The notes beneath the pieces were generated by a model, which was given only the letters and a program-made list of their open reading frames with translations, was not told where the DNA came from and searched no databases. Below are positions 45,785 through 54,151 of a stretch of 64,000 nt of DNA, piece by piece. A program made the position numbers and the translations under genes. The stretch lies in NCBI RefSeq assembly GCF_000008765.1, contig NC_003030.1, forward strand, positions 468,001 to 532,000. Direction: 5' to 3'. This DNA is from Clostridium acetobutylicum ATCC 824 (lineage in GTDB: Bacteria > Bacillota > Clostridia > Clostridiales > Clostridiaceae). Numbering within the stretch: position 1 is the first letter of the stretch; each line of letters begins with the position of its first letter.

Positions 45785-46543
45785 ATGGATATTTCAGAGA
45801 TGTTTTGGACTTCAAGTGTTGACGATATAAAAAGAGGATATGTATATGATAAAAAGAAGGAGCTATATATATGTCTTATATGTGGTAAGACCTACGAAAA
45901 TGGGGTAATATATAAGCGGGCTGAGAATTTATATGATGCAAATAAATATATGCAAATTCATATAAAGAACAATCACAAGTCTGTTTTTGATTATCTTATA
46001 AATATGAGTAAGGCATATACAGGAATAACAGATATGCAGAAGCAGTTTTTAATGCTTTATGAAAGTGGCCTTTCGGATAAAGAAATAGCTGAAAAGATGA
46101 TGACAAGTAATTCAACTGTTAGAAATTATAGATTTAAGCTTAAGGAGAAAGAAAAGCAAGCTAAGGTATTTATGGCTATTATGGATATAATGGAGGAAAA
46201 CAGAAATAAAGGTGATGAGGATAAGCTTGTTGGAATTCATAAGAGTGTAACAATGAGCGATGATAGATTTTCAATAACAGAGGAAGAGGAAAGGAATATA
46301 ATAAAGAATTGTTTCGATAAAAATAATCATCTTAAAGATTTTCCAGCAAAGGAAAAGAAAAAGATAATTGTGCTTAAACACATATTGAAGAATTTTAAAA
46401 ATGAAGAACAGTATACAGAAAAGCAAGTTAATTTAATAATTAAAAGAATATATGATGATTATGCAACTGTAAGAAGAGCTTTAATAGAATATGGCTTTAT
46501 GGATAGAAGAGATGATTGTAGTGCATATTGGGTTAAAAATTAG
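45785..46543 (+). CDS. DUF2087-domain transcriptional regulator
   Basis: 252 residues in three parts: an N-terminal possible zinc site (C-x2-C in YICLICGKTY, then HIKNNH), a LuxR-type helix-turn-helix (about 85-125; YESGLSDKEIAEKMMTSNS) and a C-terminal DUF2087 domain (about 190-250; LKDFPAKEKKKIIVLKHI, DDYATVRRALIEYGF). Family members are predicted regulators with unknown ligands. It precedes the NUDIX gene by 16 bases and is likely co-transcribed. Confidence 0.82.
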   Translation: MDISEMFWTSSVDDIKRGYVYDKKKELYICLICGKTYENGVIYKRAENLYDANKYMQIHIKNNHKSVFDYLINMSKAYTGITDMQKQFLMLYESGLSDKEIAEKMMTSNSTVRNYRFKLKEKEKQAKVFMAIMDIMEENRNKGDEDKLVGIHKSVTMSDDRFSITEEEERNIIKNCFDKNNHLKDFPAKEKKKIIVLKHILKNFKNEEQYTEKQVNLIIKRIYDDYATVRRALIEYGFMDRRDDCSAYWVKN

Positions 46544-46559
46544 TAAATGAGGAGGTAGT

Positions 46560-47180
46560 ATGGAAGAAGAATTTTTAGATATATTTGATGAAGAAGAAAG
46601 GTTAATTGGAAGAAAGAGCAGAAAAGAAGTACATGAAAAAGGATATTGGCATAGTACATTTCACTGCTGGGTTGTAAAAAGGGAGGGAAAAAAAACCTTC
46701 CTTATTTTTCAGAAAAGGCATCCATTAAAAGATACAGCACCAAATATGTTTGATGTAAGTTCAGCTGGGCATATAAAAAGTGGAGAAAGTATTGAAGATG
46801 GGGTAAGAGAATTAAAAGAGGAGCTTGGAATAGATGCAAAACCAAATGAACTAATAAATATAGGAATAATAAAAGAAGAATTTCACATTGGTAAGAATAT
46901 AGATAGGGAATTCTGTCATATATATATTTATAGCAATAAAGCTGAAATTGAAAGTTATACTCTGCAGAGGGATGAGGTTGTAGGGCTTGTCAAAATAGAA
47001 ATAGATGAATTAGCAAGGTTCTTAGATAATAAAATAGATGGTGTTTTTGCAGAAGGCTTTATTGTAAATCAGGAAGGAAGAAGATATAAACTAAGTAAAA
47101 TTCTAAATAAGGATGATTTTGTTCCGCATAAGTATGGATATTACAAAATAGTGTTACGGGCTCTAATGGATGATTATTGA
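46560..47180 (+). CDS. NUDIX hydrolase (IDI-like subgroup)
   Basis: 206 residues. The NUDIX box GHIKSGESIEDGVRELKEEL fits GX5EX7REUXEEXGU (about 70-92). The opening EEFLDIFDEEERLIGRKSRKEVHEKGYWHSTFHCWVV matches the isopentenyl-isomerase-like hydrolases, but the Cys/Glu pattern of true IDI is not evident. Substrate unknown, probably a nucleoside or isoprenoid diphosphate. AGGAGG precedes the ATG. Confidence 0.9.
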   Translation: MEEEFLDIFDEEERLIGRKSRKEVHEKGYWHSTFHCWVVKREGKKTFLIFQKRHPLKDTAPNMFDVSSAGHIKSGESIEDGVRELKEELGIDAKPNELINIGIIKEEFHIGKNIDREFCHIYIYSNKAEIESYTLQRDEVVGLVKIEIDELARFLDNKIDGVFAEGFIVNQEGRRYKLSKILNKDDFVPHKYGYYKIVLRALMDDY

Positions 47181-47211
47181 TATTGACATTCAATATCGAT
47201 TATAATACAAT
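47179..47211 (+). promoter_or_regulatory. Fur box: Fur box and promoter of feoAB
   Basis: GATATTGACATTCAATATC (47179-47197) is a 7-5-7 palindrome matching 15 of 19 bases of the Fur consensus. It covers the -35 of TTGACA (47183-47188)-17-TACAAT (47206-47211), as expected for iron repression. Confidence 0.82.
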
Positions 47212-47263
47212 AGATTCTAGAAATAAGCTGTAGTTATTAAACGAATGCGGAGGTATTTTAAAT

Positions 47264-47491
47264 ATGAGTTTATATGATTTAAAACCTAATGAAAAAGGTA
47301 GAATAAAGGATATTAAAGGTGATGAAAGATTATCAAAGAGGTTAAGTGCTTTAGGTTTTATAGAAGGTACTGAAGTAGAAGTTAAAATGATGGCTCCACT
47401 GGGGGACCCTATACTTGTGAACGTTAGAGGGTTTAATATAGCTATTAGAAAGAATGACGCTAAAAATATTTTTCTTAAGGAGGCTAAGTAA
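47264..47491 (+). CDS. feoA: Ferrous iron transport protein A
   Basis: 75 residues with the SH3-like FeoA fold pattern: LKPNEKGRIKDIKG, LSKRLSALGFIEGTEVEV, APLGDPILVNVRGFNIAIRK. Small cytosolic partner of FeoB. GGAGG precedes the ATG. The stop overlaps the first base of feoB (TAATG), so translation is coupled. Confidence 0.95.
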   Translation: MSLYDLKPNEKGRIKDIKGDERLSKRLSALGFIEGTEVEVKMMAPLGDPILVNVRGFNIAIRKNDAKNIFLKEAK

Positions 47492-49254
47492 TGGTTACAG
47501 CTGCACTTATCGGCAATCCCAATGTGGGTAAAACGTCTTTATTTAATGTGCTTACAGGTTCAAATCAATATGTTGGGAATTGGGCAGGCGTAACAGTTGA
47601 AAAAAAAGAAGGTTATCTGGAGAAGAACATTAAGATCGTTGACTTACCAGGAATATATGCAATGGATACTTATTCAAATGAGGAAAAGGTGTCCAAGGAA
47701 TTTTTAAAAAACGGAGATGTAGATATAATTATAAACATAGTTGATGCTGCAAATTTAGATAGAAATTTATATCTTACAATGCAGCTTAAGGAATTTAAAA
47801 AGCCAATCGTACTTCTTTTAAATATGATAGATGTTGCAGAGAAGAAGGGTTTCAAAATTGACTTTGATAAATTATCAAGAGAACTTAATATTAGAATTAT
47901 ACCTATAGTAGCTTCAAAAAATAAAAATATAGATGAAGTTAAAGAAATACTAAAAAATGAGGATTTTTCAAAATTTGAAGATGATAATAAATATCATTTT
48001 TCCTCTGAAAAGGAAACTTACGAATTTATTGAAGGTATTTTAAGAAAATCTGTAAAACAAATTTATGAAACAGTAAATTCACCTACAGAAATACTAGATA
48101 AAATATTTCTTAATAGATTTTTAGCATATCCAGTATTTGCACTTATAATATTTTTAATATTTAAATTTACTTTCTCATGGGTTGGAGCACCACTTCAGGA
48201 TTTAGCAACCAACTTAGTGGATGACAGTGTGATACCATACTTACATAAAATACTGGGTTTTACAAGTCCTTGGTTTAGTTCCTTTTTAATAGATGGAGTT
48301 TTTGGAGGAGTTATCTCGGTTGTTGTATTTTTACCTATAATACTTACTTTGTTTTTCTGTATTTCTATACTAGAGGATAGTGGATATATGGCAAGAGCAG
48401 CGTTTTTAATGGACAAGTTGATGAGAAAAATGGGGCTTTCGGGAAAGGCATTTATACCACTGGTAATGGGATTTGGTTGTAGTGTTCCTGCAATAATGTC
48501 TGCTAGAACTCTTGAAAGTGAAAAAGATAGAAAATTAACAGCATTACTTGTTCCGTTTATGTCTTGTAATGCGAGACTTCCTATATACGCTCTTATGACA
48601 GCAGCATTTTTTCCTAAAAATCAAGGTTTGGCTATAGGATCCTTATATTTACTTGGAATTATAATTGCGTTTATTATAGGAAAGTGTCTTAAAAACACAT
48701 TATTTAAAAAAGGTGAAGAGCCTCTTGTAATAGAGCTTCCAGAGTATAAGTTTCCAGAACCTAAAAATTTATTTTTACATACATGGGACAAGGGAAAGGG
48801 TTTCTTGAAAAAAGCAGGAACTATAATATTCTCTATATCTGTTATAATATGGGCATTATCTCACTTTGGTTTTGGTGGTATGGTTGATATAAAATACAGC
48901 TTTTTATCATATATTGGTCGTGTTTTAGTTCCATTTTTCAGACCACTTGGTTTTGGAACTTGGCAAAATTCTGTAGCACTTTTAAGTGGACTTGCAGCAA
49001 AAGAGGTTGTACTAAGTACAATGGGAGTAATTTACGGAGCAAACTTAACAAGAGTTTTGCCAACATTGTTTTCACCACTTACTGCATATGTATTTTTAGT
49101 TTTTGTACTTTTATATCCACCATGTATTTCGGCACTTGGAACAATGAAAAAAGAGTACGGAATAAAAATGACACTTTTTTCAATTGTTTTTCAAATATGT
49201 ACGGCTTGGATAGTATGCTTTATAATCTATAATGTGGGTATTTTATTAATATAA
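47491..49254 (+). CDS. feoB: Ferrous iron transporter B
   Basis: 587 residues, at the short end for the family. N-terminal G domain: GNPNVGKTSLFN (G1), VTVEKKEG (G2), DLPGIY (G3), LNMID (G4) and a G5-like VASKNK, then a short GDI helix region. The membrane part (from about 210) has two Gate regions, including GFGCSVPAIMSARTL and SCNARLPIYALMTAAFF with the conserved Cys residues. It imports Fe2+. A terminator follows at 49278. Confidence 0.96.
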   Translation: MVTAALIGNPNVGKTSLFNVLTGSNQYVGNWAGVTVEKKEGYLEKNIKIVDLPGIYAMDTYSNEEKVSKEFLKNGDVDIIINIVDAANLDRNLYLTMQLKEFKKPIVLLLNMIDVAEKKGFKIDFDKLSRELNIRIIPIVASKNKNIDEVKEILKNEDFSKFEDDNKYHFSSEKETYEFIEGILRKSVKQIYETVNSPTEILDKIFLNRFLAYPVFALIIFLIFKFTFSWVGAPLQDLATNLVDDSVIPYLHKILGFTSPWFSSFLIDGVFGGVISVVVFLPIILTLFFCISILEDSGYMARAAFLMDKLMRKMGLSGKAFIPLVMGFGCSVPAIMSARTLESEKDRKLTALLVPFMSCNARLPIYALMTAAFFPKNQGLAIGSLYLLGIIIAFIIGKCLKNTLFKKGEEPLVIELPEYKFPEPKNLFLHTWDKGKGFLKKAGTIIFSISVIIWALSHFGFGGMVDIKYSFLSYIGRVLVPFFRPLGFGTWQNSVALLSGLAAKEVVLSTMGVIYGANLTRVLPTLFSPLTAYVFLVFVLLYPPCISALGTMKKEYGIKMTLFSIVFQICTAWIVCFIIYNVGILLI

Positions 49255-49277
49255 TGAATATATTTTTGAATTAAGCA

Positions 49278-49320
49278 AACTATAATGTAAGGTTTTAAAA
49301 TCTTATATTATAGTTTTTTT
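49278..49320 (+). terminator. Terminator of feoAB
   Basis: A 16-bp stem with G-U pairs (49278-49293 / 49302-49317) ending in a run of seven T's. Confidence 0.88.
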
Positions 49321-49334
49321 AGTAGGTGAAGAAA

Positions 49335-49805
49335 ATGTTAGTTATTTATCATGATGTTGGAGGGGCTCATTCTACAGCAGTGGCAGCTAATATACACATA
49401 AATAAACTGCCAATTGATAGAGTGCCGAAAAAAGAGGAACTGCTTAAACTCAAAACTTTTGACAAAGTAGATAAAGGAAATATGGGGCATCTTATTTACA
49501 TAGGGGAAGATGAGTATAAATCAAAAATATATACTATTGGCAGGCAGTACTCGGCTAATCTTGTAATACCAGCCATTGAAGATATGTACACTATCTTGAA
49601 AAAAAATAATGAAGAGCTAATGATAATTGATACTAAACCAACTGTTAACATACTTATGAAAATAGGAGGATTTACATCAAGAAGACTACATTTAGTAAGC
49701 ATAGGAAGGCCTATTGTGACATATGGAAGTCTTAAAGCTTATATGGAGATAGCAGGTATAGTTAGAGGTGTAAAGAATAATTTAAAAGAAATGATAAGTA
49801 ATTAG
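49335..49805 (+). CDS. DUF3189-family protein
   Basis: 156 residues from ATG 49335; the GTG at 49326 lies in the AGGTGA ribosome site. DUF3189 pattern: YHDVGGAHSTAVAANIHINKLP, then GHLIYIGEDEY, IIDTKPTVNILMKIGGFTSRRL and IGRPIVTYGSLKAY. The start resembles a nucleotide-binding strand-loop-helix, but no Walker A is present. Function unknown; found mainly in spore-forming Firmicutes. Confidence 0.85.
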   Translation: MLVIYHDVGGAHSTAVAANIHINKLPIDRVPKKEELLKLKTFDKVDKGNMGHLIYIGEDEYKSKIYTIGRQYSANLVIPAIEDMYTILKKNNEELMIIDTKPTVNILMKIGGFTSRRLHLVSIGRPIVTYGSLKAYMEIAGIVRGVKNNLKEMISN

Positions 49806-49816
49806 TACATAATGTG

Positions 49817-49839
49817 ACTGGATTTATTCCAGTTTTTTT
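49817..49839 (+). terminator. Terminator after the DUF3189 gene
   Basis: ACTGGA (49817-49822) / TCCAGT (49828-49833) followed by six more T's. Confidence 0.85.
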
Positions 49840-49925
49840 ATTGCAGTAAAGTAAGTACTTGATACCAGTAATAAATTATATTAGTATTGTAGATGTAAAT
49901 AGTTAATTTTAAAGGAGATAATTAT

Positions 49926-50609
49926 ATGGCCAAGATACTTCTTGTTGAAGATGATGAAGCACTTTCCATGGGAATAAAATATACTCTTTTGAGTGAAAAG
50001 TTTGAAGTTATAGCAACAAGTAGCATAGAAGAAGCAAAAGAAGTATTTAACAATGAAAAAATTTCACTTGTATTAATGGATTTAATGCTTCCAGATGGTA
50101 GTGGATACGATTTGTGTAGAGAACTAAGAAAAAATTCAGATATTCCAATAATATTTTTGACAGCCTGCGACGAAGAAGTAAATGTAGTTATGGGATTTGA
50201 TTTAGGAGCAGATGATTACATAACAAAACCATTTAAGATAAAAGAGCTTATATCAAGAATTAAAGCTGTTTTAAGAAGGTGTTCAAGTAGAGAGGAAGTT
50301 TCAGAATTAAAATCTAGAGATGTTCTTATTGATAAAAGAACGCTTAAAGCATATAAAAATGATAAAGAAATAGTGCTTACACACATGGAATTAAAACTCT
50401 TAATTTTGTTCATCGAAAACTCAGGACAAACCCTTAAGAGAAATTTGATACTTCAAAGACTGTGGGATATTTCAGAAGAATTTGTGGATGATAATACACT
50501 TTCAGTTTACATAAAACGTTTGAGGGAAAAGCTTAAAGAAGATTCGAAAAATCCTTACATAGTAACAGTAAGGGGAATAGGATATAGATGGAATGGAGGA
50601 GGAATTTAA
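49926..50609 (+). CDS. OmpR-family response regulator
   Basis: 227 residues: a receiver (1-115) with acidic pair D9-D10, phosphoacceptor D52 (VLMDLMLPDGSGYD), TAC at the Thr position and KPF at the Lys position; and a winged-helix DNA-binding domain (about 130-225; LTHMELKLLILFIENSG, TVRGIGYRW). AAAGGAG precedes the ATG. It is directly followed by its kinase. The target genes are unknown. Confidence 0.95.
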   Translation: MAKILLVEDDEALSMGIKYTLLSEKFEVIATSSIEEAKEVFNNEKISLVLMDLMLPDGSGYDLCRELRKNSDIPIIFLTACDEEVNVVMGFDLGADDYITKPFKIKELISRIKAVLRRCSSREEVSELKSRDVLIDKRTLKAYKNDKEIVLTHMELKLLILFIENSGQTLKRNLILQRLWDISEEFVDDNTLSVYIKRLREKLKEDSKNPYIVTVRGIGYRWNGGGI

Positions 50610-51860
50610 GTGAAGGATATTCTTAAAAATCCAGAGATTATGAAGGTACTGCAGCTTAATTTTATAGTTGCAGTAATATTTTCGCTTGTACTTTATATTT
50701 TTTTAGATAGAATGGCTATTAATGCAAATAATGGACTTATAAAAACTAATGGAGCGGCGATGGAAACTTTAATAGAAGCACATCCAGATATGAAGGATGA
50801 AGTAGTAAGAGCATTTACTAAAAAACCAACTAAGGAAATGTTAGAAAAGGGTATTGAATTATCAAACCAATATGGATTTGATCAAAGTGAATATAATCTA
50901 AACATATCTTTAAAAACCTTTCATAATCAACTTATAATTCTAACGTTTTCTATTTTTATCCTGTATTTTTTATTTAATGTACTTTTAATTAGCAGTCAAT
51001 TTGGAAGTGTATTTATGAAAATAAATGAAGTACATGAAGGTGCACAAAAAATAATAAATGGTAACTATTCTTTAAGACTTAATGATTATAGAGAGGGAGA
51101 GCTTGGGAAGCTGAGTGCTTCATTTAATAGAATGAGCTCAATAATAGAAAATACCCTAAACAATTTAAAGGAAGAAAAGATTTTTCTCAAGAATATGATG
51201 CAAGATATATCACATCAATTAAAAACACCTCTTTCATCACTTAAAATTTTTAATGAGCTGCTTTTAAATCAAAATATTAAAGATGAGGATACTATGGATG
51301 AGTTTTTACACGAAAGTAAAAAACAGCTTGATAAAATGGAATGGTTAATAATAAACCTTTTAAAAATGGCAAGATTAGATGCTGGAGCTATAGATTTTAA
51401 AAATGAAAAAAGATCAATAGAAGAAACTGTATGTGAGAGTATAAGTCTTTTAAAGCCAATGTATACATTGAAAAATCAGAAGGTTAGTGTTGAAAGTACA
51501 GATAAGGCATACTTCAAGCATGATAAAAAATGGCTTCTCGAAGCTTTTAGTAACATAATAAAGAATTGTATTGAGCATACAGGAGATAATGGTGAGATAA
51601 AGATTCATGTGTATAGGTCTCCTATTATGGTTAAGGTAACAATTGAAGATAATGGGTCAGGAATATCTAAGGATGATTTGCCTCATATATTTGAAAGATT
51701 TTATAAAGGTAAGGGAGTTTATAATAAAAGTAGTACAGGAATAGGTTTATCTATGGCAAAGAGTATAATAGAAAATCAGGGTGGATTTATCACTGTTAAA
51801 AGTGCCGTTAGTGCAGGTACTATTTTTAATATAGTTTTTCTATATGAACAACAAAAATAA
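50610..51860 (+). CDS. Sensor histidine kinase of the two-component pair
   Basis: 416 residues. Two membrane segments (about 11-31 and 105-128) enclose a 75-residue outside domain; HAMP (about 128-185; GNYSLRLNDYREGELGKL) and a HisKA/HATPase core: DISHQLKTPL (His 202), IIKNCIEHTG, IEDNGSGISKDDL, FERFYKG and TGIGLSMAKSIIENQGG. GTG start directly after the regulator stop, with GGAGGAGG about 8 bases upstream. The size and HQLKTP motif match kinases that sense envelope stress, but no target gene is adjacent. Confidence 0.95.
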   Translation: MKDILKNPEIMKVLQLNFIVAVIFSLVLYIFLDRMAINANNGLIKTNGAAMETLIEAHPDMKDEVVRAFTKKPTKEMLEKGIELSNQYGFDQSEYNLNISLKTFHNQLIILTFSIFILYFLFNVLLISSQFGSVFMKINEVHEGAQKIINGNYSLRLNDYREGELGKLSASFNRMSSIIENTLNNLKEEKIFLKNMMQDISHQLKTPLSSLKIFNELLLNQNIKDEDTMDEFLHESKKQLDKMEWLIINLLKMARLDAGAIDFKNEKRSIEETVCESISLLKPMYTLKNQKVSVESTDKAYFKHDKKWLLEAFSNIIKNCIEHTGDNGEIKIHVYRSPIMVKVTIEDNGSGISKDDLPHIFERFYKGKGVYNKSSTGIGLSMAKSIIENQGGFITVKSAVSAGTIFNIVFLYEQQK

Positions 51861-51878
51861 GGAGCCACTTAGGGCTCC
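51851..51878 (-). terminator. Terminator of the broken MFS gene
   Basis: Minus strand GGAGCC (51878-51873) / GGCTCC (51866-51861) then TTATTTTT. It overlaps the stop of the kinase on the + strand. Confidence 0.65.
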
Positions 51879-51894
51879 AAAGGTACATTAAATT

Positions 51895-53062
51895 TTAAGC
51901 TGTTTGATTATTAGTTTTTGGTTTGAAAAAGTATTTTGCAGAAGCAAAAATTATATATAAATAAAATATTATTTGTATTATAAATACAGATGTGATTTTT
52001 ACTCCAGCCGCATAACCTATAATATAAGTTAAGAAGGTAGCTCCACAGTTATTAAAAATATTTATAATAGCCGAAGCTGATGGAACATCACTTGAAGGAA
52101 CATGCTGTATTATATAACCTTGAATAGCAGGATATATAACAGATATTGTAAGCCCTATAATTCCTACACCAACTAAAGCAAAATAACTATTCACCTTTGA
52201 TAGTATTATAAATATTCCGGCAATGGATATTATTGGTGAAATACATAAAAATCTAAGATGTCCGATTTTATCGAGAATTTTATCACCAAAAGCTCTTCCA
52301 AGAGTAAATAGAATCCAGAAGGCTAGTAAAATATTTGGTACGTCAGCCTTGCTTACGCTATAGTATTTTTCTAAAAAAGTACCTGTCCAATTAATTGGTA
52401 GTTGAAATCTCAGCACCAACATAGAAAAATATAGCTATCGACATAATAAGTACTAGGGGATTTTTTAATACTGAAATTGATACATGTGAGCTTTCTGAAG
52501 AATCATCATTATGTATTGAAATTCCCTTTAATCTAGTAGCTAGTAGAAAAAACACACATATTGTTACAATGTGTACTAAATATACGTAATGAAAGCTTAT
52601 TTTATTCTTTAAAAAGAATTTACTAATTGGTAAAATCAAAATCCCGCCAAGACCAAAAAAGGCATTATAAAGGCCAAATTTTTGATACTGCTTTGGTAAA
52701 ACTGATATTATGGTACTGCATATAAGAGATCCCATTCCAACTGCAAATCCAGAGAAAAAATAGCCTACAAGTAGTAGATAGAAGGAATTTGAAAATAAAA
52801 TTATTAAGCTTGCTATGAGTATAAAAGAAAAACCTAGATAAAGGCCTTTTTTTAAATCTAGTTTAGCCATTAATTTTGCACCAAGTATACTCATTACAAA
52901 AGAAGCAAGATATACGGTAGGTGGTAGTATTGCAATCATAGTGTCTGAAACACCATAAGTGTTTTTTATGGTGGTTATAAAGGGGGATAAGGTGTTAGAA
53001 AATAGTGATAGAAAAAATGCACCCATAAAAGCTATAAGCATGTTTCTGAAATTTTTGTTCAT
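51895..53062 (-). pseudogene. MFS transporter split by a 4-bp duplication
   Basis: Two frames together make one 12-segment MFS protein of about 388 residues. The first (53062 to 52391) ends YVGAEISTTN-stop; the second (in frame to 51895) continues WTGTFLEKYYSVSKADV. At the junction the + strand has AATTAATT (52389-52396); removing one AATT gives an uninterrupted ACC AAT TGG ACA reading (TTNWTGT). The ATG has no ribosome site directly before it, although AGGAGG lies across a hairpin. Likely non-functional unless the shift is a sequencing error or is bypassed. Confidence 0.85.
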
Positions 53063-53070
53063 GATTTCGA

Positions 53071-53122
53071 ATGTGTAAAATTTATAAAGTTAAAACACCC
53101 GCGTTCTAAAAATTTTACACAT
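53071..53122. repeat. 13-bp inverted repeat before the MFS gene
   Basis: ATGTGTAAAATTT (53071-53083) and its exact complement (53110-53122), 26-base loop. On the minus strand it lies between AGGAGG (53130-53125) and the ATG of the MFS gene. Confidence 0.7.
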
Positions 53123-53467
53123 ATCCTCCTCTCAAGTTTTTGTTTTAAATATTTGCATTAAACCTAGTTATTCTAGGGGTTCAAGCTAGATATTAAAATT
53201 TAATACAAAATAATTGCTATAGATCATAGCAATTTGCTAGGGCGTTTTTATTTTATCACATAAGTATGAGGAAACCAAGAATAAAATAAGGCAAGACTTT
53301 GATTTTAAAACATTATAGAATGTGCAAAGTAGATTTTTGCCTTAATAAAAAGTAAGAATATACTACATGAAAAATTAAGATTAGTCTAGTAAAATTTATG
53401 GTATAGTGAAATTAGAGTTATACAATTTTGAAGTTGTTTTTGAGAATTTGGAGTTTGGAGGGAAAAC
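53123..53467. other. 345-bp gap rich in small palindromes
   Basis: No gene seen. Three hairpins in a row: CCTAG/CTAGG (53163-53177), TATTAAA/TTTAATA (53191-53205) and ATTGCTAT/ATAGCAAT (53213-53233), followed by a T-rich stretch (GTTTTTATTTT). The right end should hold the promoter of the ABC exporter. Confidence 0.5.
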
Positions 53468-54151
53468 ATGGATATAGCAGTTGTTGAAGGACTTTGTAAA
53501 GTTTATGGGAAGAATGCTGCGAGAGTTGATGCATTAATAAATATAAATTTAAAAATAAAAAAGGGTCAATTTACTGCAGTTGTGGGTCCAAGTGGGTCAG
53601 GTAAAAGTACGCTTTTGCATATGATTGGTGGATTAGACAAACCTACTTTAGGCAAGGTAATTGTAGATGGGAGCGATATATATTCACTTAATGAAAAGAA
53701 GCTTTCTGTATTTAGAAGAAGAAAGATAGGTGTGGTATTTCAATATTATAATCTAATACCTGTTTTAACTGTAGAGGAAAATATAAAGTTGCCACTTTTA
53801 TTAGATAATGTAGAACCTGATCAGAAGTATATTGATGAACTTATTGAAATATTGAATTTAAAGGATAAAAGGAATCATTTTCCTGAGGAGCTTTCTGGAG
53901 GGCAACAGCAGAGAACCGCCATAGGACGAGCACTGTCTTACAAGCCTTCAATAATACTTGCGGACGAGCCTACAGGAAATCTTGATACTAAAAATAGTAG
54001 AGCAGTAGCAGAGTTACTTAGATTTTCTGTGGAAAAATTCAATCAAACCCTGATAATGGTAACTCATGATATGAATATAGCTTCTTCAGCAGACAGGATT
54101 ATAAAGATGGAAGATGGCAAGGTGGCTAGTGATGAGGTGATACGTGGATGA
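53468..54151 (+). CDS. ABC exporter ATPase (MacB/LolD type)
   Basis: 227 residues: Walker A GPSGSGKST (about 39-47), Q-loop FQYYN, signature LSGGQQQR, Walker B ILADEPTGNLD and H-loop THD. This subgroup pairs with FtsX-like permeases in extruding peptides, lipoproteins or drugs. GGAGGG precedes the ATG. It overlaps the permease gene by 4 bases (ATGA). Confidence 0.94.
   Translation: MDIAVVEGLCKVYGKNAARVDALININLKIKKGQFTAVVGPSGSGKSTLLHMIGGLDKPTLGKVIVDGSDIYSLNEKKLSVFRRRKIGVVFQYYNLIPVLTVEENIKLPLLLDNVEPDQKYIDELIEILNLKDKRNHFPEELSGGQQQRTAIGRALSYKPSIILADEPTGNLDTKNSRAVAELLRFSVEKFNQTLIMVTHDMNIASSADRIIKMEDGKVASDEVIRG

Noticed and set aside
48960-49232. 90-codon + strand frame
   Set aside because: Out-of-frame shadow inside feoB's membrane domain.
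51895-53062. Two separate half-size MFS transporter genes
   Set aside because: The halves are complementary parts of one 12-segment protein and join exactly when one AATT is removed; the second has no ribosome site of its own.
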